A stretch of DNA of 25,262 nt from CAIVAT01 sp037141055 (GTDB lineage Bacteria; Bacteroidota; Bacteroidia; Bacteroidales; FEN-979): positions 1 to 25,262 of the forward strand of contig JBAXDH010000057.1 in assembly GCA_037141055.1 (NCBI GenBank), read 5' to 3'. The notes below the pieces were generated by a model that was not told where the DNA came from, did no database searches, and saw nothing but the letters and a program-made list of their open reading frames with translations. Of the stretch, positions 15,287-22,866 are shown in pieces. Numbering within the stretch: position 1 is the first letter of the stretch; every line of letters starts with the position of its first letter. A program made the position numbers and the translations under genes.

Positions 15287-16924
15287 ATGAAAAAAAATCT
15301 ATTTGTCTTGATGACCTTGCTCCTCGGTTTTGTTATTCAGACCTGTCACGCTCAATCCTATTCAAATGAGCCCCCCGTCCTGCCCCTGAAAACAAGCGGG
15401 TCGGTCTTGTTTGGGCAGGATATTGTGATCAATAACCGGCCCGATCAGGATCAGCGAAACCTTACGATATGCAGCGCTCCGAATGGATGGCTATATTCGG
15501 CTTATAGTTATGACAGCCTCGGCCAATCAATAATTGAACTAATGAGATCTAAAGATAAGGGACTATCATGGCAATTCTTAGGTGCTGTTCCATTTCTTGG
15601 TGGACCAAGTGAAGTGATAAAAAAACTTGATATTCTTGTGACCGGAAACAATGAACCTGATCAAAAATTATTTTTGGCAGTTCTAGCTCATGAAGGTTTG
15701 TTTAATGCGGATTATGTTGAGTTTGATCGTCTTAAATGTGATCCATTTAACTTTGAAACGCAAATTTTTCGCAATACGTCGAAGTCTTACCACGACATCG
15801 CAATTGCATCTGACAATAATTACCCGGCAATTGGTTCTAACCCAAATAGTATTGGGGTCGTTTACTCTAAAACCGGAACACGGGATTCTCTGATTTTTTA
15901 TTCATCATCAGATGGAGGTATTACATTTAACAACAGAAAGGTGATTGCTACTACTACAAAAAGATTTCATAAGGTCGCACTTTCCTATGGTGTATCTCTT
16001 TCACAAAATACCGGTCGATACTTTGCTGCATGGGAAGAACAGGCTGACTCGATTTCGAATCTTGGCCATATATATACTTCCCATTCCAATCCGAATTTCA
16101 ACAGCTCTTTCACCACACCTTTGATGCTTGATGGCATCGATCCTTCATTGACAAACCTTTGCAGAAATCCAGTGATTGCCTGCCAGGCTAATAATGTGGA
16201 TAATGACAGCGCTAACCTGAGCGAAGTGGTATTGTTCGAAAAATTCAACCCTGGATCAGGAGATTACGATGTAACCGGATTTTATAACAAGAAAGCTGCC
16301 ACCGCCAATGTGTTTACACGGCTGAACATTGCGGTAACAACGAATAATGAACTCCGCCCTTCCATTGCATTCAATCCATATGATTCAACTTTTACATTGA
16401 CTTATTTCGATTCGACGACGCAAAAATTGCCATTACTGAACAAGAATTTTAATCTGGCCAATCCCGACAACTGGAATATTGTTTCACCGGGATACAATGG
16501 CAATAATAATCTCACGGCTCCCGGCCCAAAAATTATCGTGAGCGAAGGTATGCACAAGGCCTGTAGTGGCTGGACAGGTAATCAAAGTTCAGGCAAAGGA
16601 GTGGCGCTCTTTGATGCTACCTATATCCCATCTGTCGGAATTGCCGAGGATGGTCAGACAGACATGGTCAGACTTATCCGCATTTTCCCGAATCCATGTA
16701 CCACGACCATGACTGTTTCCTTTGAAGTAAAATGTGAAGAGAGAATAGTTATTAGTCTTCGTAATCTTTTTGGGCAACAAGTGGCAAATCTTTCTGACCA
16801 GACCTGGCAAGAGGGAATTCATTCAGTCAGTTACAATGTTTCAACATTTTCGGCCGGGATTTATTACTATACTTTCAAAACGGGCACTTATATGGCATCA
16901 GGGAAAATTTGTATTATCAGATAG
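15287..16924 (+). CDS. Secreted Asp-box (sialidase-like) propeller protein with T9SS sorting domain
   Basis: The start is taken at ATG 15287 (545 residues) because it opens a good signal peptide (MKKNLFVLMTLLLGFV, ending CHAQ). An earlier in-frame ATG at 15230 would put 19 residues of non-signal sequence in front. Asp-box-like motifs SKDKGLSWQ and SSDGGITF, each on a beta hairpin, point to a BNR/sialidase-type propeller over about 40-440, but the catalytic residues of sialidases (Arg triad, Tyr/Glu) cannot be assigned. The C-terminal 80 or so residues (IRIFPNPCTTTMTVSF, ISLRNLFGQQV, FSAGIYYYTFKTG, ending ICIIR) are a type A sorting domain. It is a single gene, and binding or surface recognition is the most that can be inferred. 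Confidence 0.85.
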   Translation: MKKNLFVLMTLLLGFVIQTCHAQSYSNEPPVLPLKTSGSVLFGQDIVINNRPDQDQRNLTICSAPNGWLYSAYSYDSLGQSIIELMRSKDKGLSWQFLGAVPFLGGPSEVIKKLDILVTGNNEPDQKLFLAVLAHEGLFNADYVEFDRLKCDPFNFETQIFRNTSKSYHDIAIASDNNYPAIGSNPNSIGVVYSKTGTRDSLIFYSSSDGGITFNNRKVIATTTKRFHKVALSYGVSLSQNTGRYFAAWEEQADSISNLGHIYTSHSNPNFNSSFTTPLMLDGIDPSLTNLCRNPVIACQANNVDNDSANLSEVVLFEKFNPGSGDYDVTGFYNKKAATANVFTRLNIAVTTNNELRPSIAFNPYDSTFTLTYFDSTTQKLPLLNKNFNLANPDNWNIVSPGYNGNNNLTAPGPKIIVSEGMHKACSGWTGNQSSGKGVALFDATYIPSVGIAEDGQTDMVRLIRIFPNPCTTTMTVSFEVKCEERIVISLRNLFGQQVANLSDQTWQEGIHSVSYNVSTFSAGIYYYTFKTGTYMASGKICIIR

Positions 16925-16927
16925 TGT

Positions 16928-17198
16928 TTAATCCAGTTGCAATATTCTTGCAGTTTTAGAATTGAATCGATATATATTGGAATAGATCACAACCCATTCG
17001 CGCTCAAGGATGGCCAGCACTCTCGCGAGGTCGGCAAGGTTGCTCCGCAGTTCGGCCATGGCGACCAGGTCAAACTGCCCGAGGATCTCCGTGAAATAAT
17101 GGTACGCTGGTTAAAGTTCCTTTCGGGTAAGTTTCTCATACAATTCTCCCGCAATCCTCACAGCACTATCAATGAAACTGTTTGAACCAATGTCTTGT
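16928..17198 (-). pseudogene. Decayed coding remnant, family unknown
   Basis: On the minus strand one frame reads QDIGSNSFIDSAVRI, AGELYEKLTRKEL, a single TAA, then YFTEILGQFDLVAMAELR and NLADLARVLAILEREWVV to TAA at 16928-16930. Codons in the second half are strongly G/C in third position, and the helix-forming composition is protein-like, which favours a real gene interrupted by a stop. No start codon or homologue was recognised. It sits between two convergent genes next to palindromic repeats, so it could belong to a lost mobile element. Confidence 0.35.
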
Positions 17199-17205
17199 AC
17201 CTATT

Positions 17206-17259
17206 GGGCTAAAGCCCTGTGGCAGTCAGCAACCTCCAACCCCTGGCTGAAGCCAGGGG
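17206..17259. repeat. Paired palindromes (REP-like element)
   Basis: GGGCTAAAGCCC (17206-17217) and CCCCTGGCTGAAGCCAGGGG (17240-17259, perfect 9-bp arms, GA loop) lie 22 bp apart. This pair of an (A)GGGCTAAAGCCC hairpin and a GGCTGAAGCC-centred hairpin resembles dispersed repeats I recall from intergenic DNA of Bacteroidota and other phyla, sometimes mobilised by REP-associated transposases. Here it lies between convergent genes and may also stop transcription in both directions. Confidence 0.6.
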
Positions 17260-17282
17260 CAATGCAATAAGGCCCGGTTTTT

Positions 17283-17376
17283 CTAAAACAAGACAATCTT
17301 TGTAAGTACTGTATATATTCCCGGAACAATATTATTAACGGTAATTATTTTCTGGTCCTCATTTATTGATAAGTTA
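17283..17376 (-). pseudogene. Possible orphan T9SS sorting-domain piece
   Basis: Directly downstream of the stop of the 14-repeat protein, another frame reads DNLSINEDQKIITVNNIVPG and then IYTVLTKIVLF before a TAG at 17283-17285. The pattern of an alternating strand, then V-x-x-IVPGIYTV, is that of the last strands of a T9SS sorting domain. It is short and lacks the FPNP region, so it may be chance, but it repeats the layout seen at 21142-21279. Confidence 0.35.
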
Positions 17377-19491
17377 TCGAACCACCACCTTTTCACTTGC
17401 CACAGTCTGCATATTAAACCGGAGTATGAAATTGTACATGCCCCGTGGCCATTGGGAAACATTGATCTCCAATGTGTTTTGACCGTGTAGAATTTCCTTT
17501 TCATAGAGCTTCCTGCCCGACAGGTCATAGACTTCCAGCGTGGTGGTATTCCCCTGAGGGTTACCCGTTTTTGACCCAAAACCAGGTTGTCCGTTTTTCT
17601 CAACAAGGTTCGTTGGAATTTCAATGGTTACTTTATCATTTGCCGGATTGGGGAACACCAGCAGCCGCTCAATTTGCGGAGTTTCACCTTGCTCGGGAAT
17701 GGTCACCGGAAAAGAAGATCTTGTGGAGAGGATTCCGCCATATTCGCCGCCAACCCAACCGGTTTGGGGTGAGGGAAAGGAGATGGTTGTCAGATTTTGC
17801 CCTGTACCAAGCGGTTCCGGATTCCAGACATTGTTGGTAAGGGTATAAACCCCGCTTGCGCTCACCGCATAAACATGGGCCGGATCGGGATGGTGCACTG
17901 CACGGAGGCCGCCGGATGTGCCTGGGCCTGCTGCCCAGGATTGTCCGTCGAAATGATAGGTTATCCCTGCATTGGTCGTGGTTTTGCCCACCACCCAGCC
18001 TGAGTTTGGCGAAGAGAAGGAAACAGCAGCCAGGGTTTGATTCGACGGGGCAGTCAGTTCCTCCACCCACGAGCCATTCTGATAACGGATGATCTTTGAA
18101 ATGACACTTCCGGTTTGTGTTCCGATGGCCCATCCTTGGGTTGCATCGGGAAAACTCAACGACCCGATGGCCGACAATCCCGGCAAAACATTCATTGAAA
18201 GGGTATTGCCGGCCAGGTGATGTACCCTTACCACTCCGAGGGCGGTTTGACCAGCAATCCACGACTCCCCTCCCGGGAGCGCACAAACAGCCTTGATCTG
18301 AGAGACGAGGGTATCGGTGATCAAATGCCAGCCATTGCCCGAATAACGGTATATACTGCTTCTTTGCGTGCCTACTGACCACCCGCCGGCAATGCCGTTC
18401 AGGCTGTCGGCGAAATGGATGTGCTGCAACGCCACTCCGCTGAAAGAAGTATCTGCCTTCCAGTTTCCGTTTCTGTATTGCAGGATGTTTTTCCCATCTC
18501 CCACGGCCCAGCCCTGAACCGTATCCGGAAATGAGAGTTCGATGCTGCCTTCGGCCAGGGTGTTCGAATAACCCCATCCTGCAGCATCCTTGCGCAGGAT
18601 ATGACCATACTGGGTAGCCATATAGAGTTCGCCGGCACCGGCAGGCGCCAAAGCATACGGTACACCTTTGCTTGCGTACGAACCGACCCATCCGGTTCCG
18701 GTAAATTCATACACGGTTGTATCGGTCAGGTTCCAGGTTGTTTGTCCGCCACAACTCCATCCATGGGCCGGGTTCTCGAAATACAACGCATTGGAACTTA
18801 ACTGCGGGTGCGTGTTCATCCAATTCCAGGCCGATCCGTTGTATTTCATGATGTAGTCGGAACCATCGCTGTAATATCCACCGATCCATCCATGCTGCTG
18901 ATCGGTAAAATAGAGGGAATTGACCGCAATGATATCCGACGAAACCAATGGGAACCAATGCCATCCGGTCGAATCATACTTGTAAAACTTGTCGAATCCG
19001 CCACACCATCCATTGCTTGCATCCGTAAAAAACACCTCTGTCAAACCACCGTATCCAATGGTATCCAGGGTGGTCCATTGGGTGCCGTTGTAATGCATCC
19101 GCACATCGCCCACCGCCCAGCCATTGTTAACGCCGGTAAAACAAACATCCCTTAAATTTTTGGTGTTTCCCGAAACATCTATTGTCCAGGTACCGTTGGT
19201 ATATTTTAAAATCACTCCGTTGTTGCCAACCGCCCATCCGTGGTTTTCATCGGTGAACCAGATTCCGTTGAGGTTCTGAAAAGTAAGGTGTTCGTATCCC
19301 GTCCACCGCTGGCCATCGTAATGCAACAACTTGCCCCCGTTCCCCACGGCCCAGCCATGATCGGCTGAGGTAAACCAGATATCGTTCAGATGATTTCCAT
19401 CGGGATACGGGTTGCCCCAATACCACGTATGCTGCGCCGGTACGTTGCCGCCCAGCAGGACGAATACTATAATCACAATCATGTTTTTCAT
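17374..19491 (-). CDS. Secreted 14-repeat YCF48-like propeller protein with T9SS sorting domain
   Basis: The protein has 705 residues and a signal peptide (about 1-19, ending VPAQ). Residues of about 33-595 are 14 repeats of 37-45 residues with the pattern L-x-x-[IV]-x-F-x-D-x-x-x-GWAVG, then a strand ending in Y-x-x-G-x-W. Early copies are clearest (HGWAVGNGGKLLHYDGQRW, HGWAVGNNGVILKYTNGTW). This is the YCF48/HCF136-like photosystem-assembly-factor repeat, a beta-propeller fold, and 14 copies suggest two seven-bladed propellers in tandem. A type A sorting domain begins at about 605 (IERLLVFPNPANDKV, LEVYDLSGRKLYE, WPRGMYNFILRF, ending KVVVR). Its ATG overlaps the TGA of the upstream gene (ATGA, 19488-19491), so the two should be co-translated. 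The function is unknown and is not photosynthetic. Confidence 0.9.
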   Translation of the reverse strand: MKNMIVIIVFVLLGGNVPAQHTWYWGNPYPDGNHLNDIWFTSADHGWAVGNGGKLLHYDGQRWTGYEHLTFQNLNGIWFTDENHGWAVGNNGVILKYTNGTWTIDVSGNTKNLRDVCFTGVNNGWAVGDVRMHYNGTQWTTLDTIGYGGLTEVFFTDASNGWCGGFDKFYKYDSTGWHWFPLVSSDIIAVNSLYFTDQQHGWIGGYYSDGSDYIMKYNGSAWNWMNTHPQLSSNALYFENPAHGWSCGGQTTWNLTDTTVYEFTGTGWVGSYASKGVPYALAPAGAGELYMATQYGHILRKDAAGWGYSNTLAEGSIELSFPDTVQGWAVGDGKNILQYRNGNWKADTSFSGVALQHIHFADSLNGIAGGWSVGTQRSSIYRYSGNGWHLITDTLVSQIKAVCALPGGESWIAGQTALGVVRVHHLAGNTLSMNVLPGLSAIGSLSFPDATQGWAIGTQTGSVISKIIRYQNGSWVEELTAPSNQTLAAVSFSSPNSGWVVGKTTTNAGITYHFDGQSWAAGPGTSGGLRAVHHPDPAHVYAVSASGVYTLTNNVWNPEPLGTGQNLTTISFPSPQTGWVGGEYGGILSTRSSFPVTIPEQGETPQIERLLVFPNPANDKVTIEIPTNLVEKNGQPGFGSKTGNPQGNTTTLEVYDLSGRKLYEKEILHGQNTLEINVSQWPRGMYNFILRFNMQTVASEKVVVR

Positions 19492-19626
19492 AAACCTGTA
19501 GCTTTTTTATTGATTAGCAACTTTGACCTGGCAATGATTTGATTGCCCGAACGGGCAATGACGAGATAGAGACCATCGGGTATCGCTGAAATATCTATTC
19601 TGATGCTTGTTTCAACTGAAGGTATT
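19484..19626 (-). repeat. Duplicated 3' segment, copy 1 (inside intact genes)
   Basis: 143 bp covering the last 46 codons of the gene at 19488-21062 and the first bases of the next gene. It aligns without gaps to 21138-21280 with 13 mismatches by my count (91% identity). Confidence 0.85.
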
Positions 19627-21062
19627 AAAACCTCTTTGACTTTATTACCGAAAAGATCAACCAATGTCAGATACACCGGAAAGTCCGGTTTTATATTGAC
19701 GATAGCAACTTGAATTGTGCTTGATGCAGGAATTGGGAATATCGTTAAACGTTCAACTACAGGCAAATCCCTCTCCTGATTAATCCCTACCCAGCAATAA
19801 GATGGGTTTTCACATCCCAGGCTGTCAACTTTCAATATCCATCCGTCATGAGATCCTGTATCGGGAGGATGAACATAAACGTTTCCCCCGGCTATAAAAC
19901 CGTTATCTTTCGTTTGAAGAACATCCCATAACCAATTCCAGGATGTTTTTCCATCGCAAACTACATATTCCCGGTACCATAAACTATCGCCATCCTGATT
20001 TGTTTTGAAAATCCAACCAGCATAATCAATCGTGTATGTATAGAATCTGGTAGTCATTCCACAAGCAACCAAACTGCCATCGCTGTTTTCACGAATGTTT
20101 TGTAGTTCATTATATACCGTGCTTAGCCCATATTTTTTATTCCATAAAATATTGCCGTTATTGTCAACTTTAAGTAAATTAATCCTCCGATAAGGATTAC
20201 CTACCGCAATAGGACCGCTTCCCGGCATGGAATCACAATACGTGGTACCAACAATGATATTTCCATCCATGGAATTGCATATCATCGCTTTGGTATCGAC
20301 CAAAATGCTTCCCATATTTAACATCCATTGCTGATTCCCCGCACTATCTGTTTTAATCAGCACCGGGTCTCCGGAAAAATCTGGGGGAAGTGGTATCCCA
20401 TAGCCGTATCCGCCAATTGCATAACCTCCGTCACTTGTACATATCACACTTTTCCCTTCATAATGAAGCCCGGTGCCATAGTGTTTTTTCCATATCAGGT
20501 TTCCCTTGGTGTCAGCCTTCATTAATAACATTGATGCCCTTCCATTGCTGGTATTTGGATAATGTAATCCGGTTATAATCAAGTTTCTATCCGGATCAAC
20601 TTTTACTTGTGCGAACAGATATGCTGTATCATAAGGAAAACTTGTCTCTCCATATTTTTTTAACGCCAACGTATCCATTTGAGAATTTAAAAAATAGATC
20701 ACACCTTGGTCGTGTTCCCAGTTAGTGGTCGGTGTCAAAGATGTGCCAACAGCAATGATACTGTCAGTGGTTAAAGCTATGATAGACCCTGGTTCTCCCG
20801 AAAAGTACTCCGTAGTATCATCACAAATTGTTTTAGCGAAAACCTTATTCCCAAGTAAATCAAATTTACAGAAACCGACACAATGCGGGGAGTAATATTG
20901 ATACGCCCCATTTAATATATAACCATCAGAAAGTTGTAAAATGCATGAAGCACCATCCCACCAGCCAGGCTGTCCGTACTCGAAACGCTTGGAAAAATAG
21001 GATTGTGATGAAGCGAACTCGCTTATAAAAAATGAAGCGACCAGGAAAAAGTACTTTATCAT
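19488..21062 (-). CDS. Secreted repeat protein with T9SS sorting domain
   Basis: The protein has 524 residues with a signal peptide (about 1-19, ending FASSQ). Residues of about 25-420 hold repeats of the type SDGGYAIGGYGYG, VLIKTDSAGNQQW and KDNGFIAGGNVYV, DGWILKVDSLGCE. Alternating SDGG-x-x-x-x-G and D-x-x-x-K-D-x-x-G-x-x-x-W strands are common in Bacteroidota propeller-like surface proteins. The sorting domain begins at about 435 (VERLTIFPIPASSTIQV, LTLVDLFGNKVKE, IPDGLYLVIARSG), but the end carries an unusual KKATGL extension after LLIN. The stop overlaps the start of the 14-repeat gene by ATGA. A 91% copy of its 3' end lies upstream at 21138-21280. Its role is unknown. No ribosome binding site is visible. 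Confidence 0.87.
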   Translation of the reverse strand: MIKYFFLVASFFISEFASSQSYFSKRFEYGQPGWWDGASCILQLSDGYILNGAYQYYSPHCVGFCKFDLLGNKVFAKTICDDTTEYFSGEPGSIIALTTDSIIAVGTSLTPTTNWEHDQGVIYFLNSQMDTLALKKYGETSFPYDTAYLFAQVKVDPDRNLIITGLHYPNTSNGRASMLLMKADTKGNLIWKKHYGTGLHYEGKSVICTSDGGYAIGGYGYGIPLPPDFSGDPVLIKTDSAGNQQWMLNMGSILVDTKAMICNSMDGNIIVGTTYCDSMPGSGPIAVGNPYRRINLLKVDNNGNILWNKKYGLSTVYNELQNIRENSDGSLVACGMTTRFYTYTIDYAGWIFKTNQDGDSLWYREYVVCDGKTSWNWLWDVLQTKDNGFIAGGNVYVHPPDTGSHDGWILKVDSLGCENPSYCWVGINQERDLPVVERLTIFPIPASSTIQVAIVNIKPDFPVYLTLVDLFGNKVKEVLIPSVETSIRIDISAIPDGLYLVIARSGNQIIARSKLLINKKATGL

Positions 21063-21145
21063 GATATAAGAAAATAATAAAGGAACCTTAGGCTAACAAA
21101 GTTAACATAAGGTTCCCGATTTTTACAGATCTTACTTTTTTTCAT
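21059..21145 (-). other. 28-codon open frame bridging two ATGA overlaps
   Basis: The ATG at 21143-21145 overlaps the TGA of the orphan sorting-domain piece, and its TGA (21059-21061) overlaps the ATG of the next gene. The peptide (MKKSKICKNREPYVNF, VSLRFLYYFLIS) resembles nothing known, and it contains the 21082-21116 hairpin. The upstream overlap is inherited from the duplication. The whole may be chance or a coupling leader. Confidence 0.25.
21082..21116 (-). terminator. Hairpin with possible embedded promoter
   Basis: GGAACCTTA and TAAGGTTCC are perfect 9-bp arms with a 17-nt loop. On the minus strand the stem is followed by TTTATTATTTTC, which fits an intrinsic terminator. The loop contains TAACTTTG (21097-21104, minus strand), an exact TAnnTTTG match, so a promoter for the 19488-21062 gene may lie in the same hairpin. 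No convincing -33 element was seen. Confidence 0.5.
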
Positions 21146-21280
21146 AAACCTTTAGCTTTTTTATTGATCAGTAACTTTGATTTGGCAATGATTTGATTTT
21201 CCGAACTGGCAATGACGAGATAGAGGCCATCGGGTATCGCTGAATTCTCTATTCTGATGTTTGTTTCAACTGAAGGTGTT
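21138..21280 (-). repeat. Duplicated 3' segment, copy 2 (orphan)
   Basis: Ungapped 91% match to 19484-19626. The match starts immediately after the stop of the 21283-22809 gene and ends a few bases into the overlapping ATG, where the intact copy continues into the 14-repeat gene. Confidence 0.85.
21142..21279 (-). pseudogene. Orphan T9SS sorting-domain C-terminus
   Basis: 45 codons without a start: TPSVETNIRIENSAIPDGLY, LVIASSENQIIAKSKLLIN, KKAKGL and TGA. It matches the last residues of the 19488-21062 protein, including the KKATGL-type tail, with the frame kept open despite 13 base changes. A TGA lies directly upstream in this frame and merges with the stop of the neighbouring gene, so it is not translated as a fusion. 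It is best read as the surviving end of a lost paralogue. Confidence 0.75.
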
Positions 21281-21282
21281 CA

Positions 21283-22809
21283 TCATTTTCTGATCCATTT
21301 TCCGCTGCCGATGATTTTTCCGTTATTTTCAAATGCATAGGGATAAACGCCTTGTGCCAGACCAGGCAATTCAATTTTTGATTTTTGCTGTTGGATTTCC
21401 CGGTAAAGCAACATCACTCCGCTCATATCATACATGCGAAGGATTGCCGATTTATATTGAGGCCCAAGCAGTGCGAAACAATAATCTCCGCCCGGGTTTG
21501 GAGCCAGTATTGCCTCTGAAATTAACGTCTGCTGGTTTTTGGGCAGGGACAAAATCGTACCGGCACTATCTGTTTTAAGAACAAATACATCATATTGGGG
21601 CTTTCCGGGTGTATTAAAATCAAATCTGTTCCCGGTAATAATGGTGCCTCCGTCATTGGTCGGTTTAATGCTGTAAGGAATATACTGAGCATCTCCGCCG
21701 TAAAACTTTTGATCGATCAGGTTCAGATCAAAATCAGTTTTTATTAATTGAACCCAGGTTGGGGTGGATTGCCATTCGCGTCCGGCAGGGTCAAAGTTAT
21801 ACATTCCCGCCATCGTTGCCATTAATGTTGTTGGGTTAACTGTTAAATTAAACCCACCCCGTCCTGCATAAAGTATTGTGTCGGGATTGTTCAAGAGATC
21901 CACAGATTTCAATACTTCATTTGAGTCCATAAGCAAATAGCAACCCAGGTGTTGATTCTGCAAGGTCACTGTTGGCTTATCAGTACCAAATAAATAACAG
22001 GTGGAATCGTCTATTCTTGTGGCCGAAATATTCGTTATAAGCTGGTCGGGACCAGGGTAATTTGAAATTAAGTTGAGATCTTCACTCAATGAAATAATTT
22101 GTAACGCTGAGTAGCGGCCGATCATATTTTGCCCGATATAGTAAATCTGTATTGTATTGTCAGCGTTGCGAAATACAATATCCTGGCCAATGTACCAGGG
22201 ATATTGATTGGCATGATGAAAGGTTGAAATTTTATTCAGAGAAAGATCAAATTTACCGACTCCAAAATCGTATGTATTCGAACCGCTAACGGTATCAAAT
22301 TGATATAACAGGTAAAAAATATTAGCCCCTGCAAATTTGACTTTCCATGGCCGATATTGCCGATCTTTTGTAGAAGTGTACTCTTTGGATAATAAAATTT
22401 CCATTGAATCATTCACAATCATGAGCTGAAGAATAGAATAATAGCCATTTTGCGATGCAGAATCACGAGAACCGGTTAATAAAAAATGGTGATCAGAACC
22501 TGGCAGCCGGTCTATGGTATTCAAAGTTGAACTGCCCTCCGGATTAGGAAATACTATTTCGTCAACCACAGCTCCAATCTGATTGATTTTCAATATGCGT
22601 GAGTGCACGGTATCTGTAGTTACACCCTTTTGACCGACAAGCAGGTAATCCCCCTGAAGTGTTTGGACAATATCGTTCGTGATTTCATGTCCAGGCGAGG
22701 GATACCATTTGAAGAAATTATTTTGTGAAATCAGAGATTCACTGCAAAGCGTTAAAAGGACAAAAATCAGATATTTGATTGTTACGACAAAGAAGACAAT
22801 TCTAATCAT
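21283..22809 (-). CDS. Secreted protein with T9SS sorting domain, paralogue 1
   Basis: The start is set at ATG 22807-22809 (508 residues). The in-frame codon at 22824 is TTG and adds only five residues. The signal peptide is about 1-28 (MIRIVFFVVTIKYLIF, ending SLISQ). The mature start NNFFKWYPSPGHEITNDIVQ and the segment YLLVGQKGVTTDTVHSRILK align closely with the next gene (FFKWFPTTDHETTYDVVQ, YILVGEKGKTTDSAHACITK), so the two are tandem duplicates. TNDGGTIITGNRFDF and VFVLKTDSAG near 400-430 are SDGG/KTD-type propeller strands. The sorting domain (AILAPNPGGDYCFAL, LRMYDMSGVMLLY, GLAQGVYPYAF, ending KWIRK) is type A. The gap to the upstream paralogue is 57 bp. The function is unknown, and the codons are AT-rich. 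Confidence 0.86.
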   Translation of the reverse strand: MIRIVFFVVTIKYLIFVLLTLCSESLISQNNFFKWYPSPGHEITNDIVQTLQGDYLLVGQKGVTTDTVHSRILKINQIGAVVDEIVFPNPEGSSTLNTIDRLPGSDHHFLLTGSRDSASQNGYYSILQLMIVNDSMEILLSKEYTSTKDRQYRPWKVKFAGANIFYLLYQFDTVSGSNTYDFGVGKFDLSLNKISTFHHANQYPWYIGQDIVFRNADNTIQIYYIGQNMIGRYSALQIISLSEDLNLISNYPGPDQLITNISATRIDDSTCYLFGTDKPTVTLQNQHLGCYLLMDSNEVLKSVDLLNNPDTILYAGRGGFNLTVNPTTLMATMAGMYNFDPAGREWQSTPTWVQLIKTDFDLNLIDQKFYGGDAQYIPYSIKPTNDGGTIITGNRFDFNTPGKPQYDVFVLKTDSAGTILSLPKNQQTLISEAILAPNPGGDYCFALLGPQYKSAILRMYDMSGVMLLYREIQQQKSKIELPGLAQGVYPYAFENNGKIIGSGKWIRK

Positions 22810-22866
22810 AGGAGAAAGATACAAAAATTTATTTTATCAGGGGTTTTTACTTTACTTTTTGGAGCG

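Noticed and set aside
17684..18691. 335-codon open frame on the minus strand inside the 14-repeat gene
   Set aside because: It lies in another frame of a clear repetitive secreted-protein gene. The translation is Arg/Cys/Pro-rich without domain signatures, and its openness follows from the repeat and codon bias.
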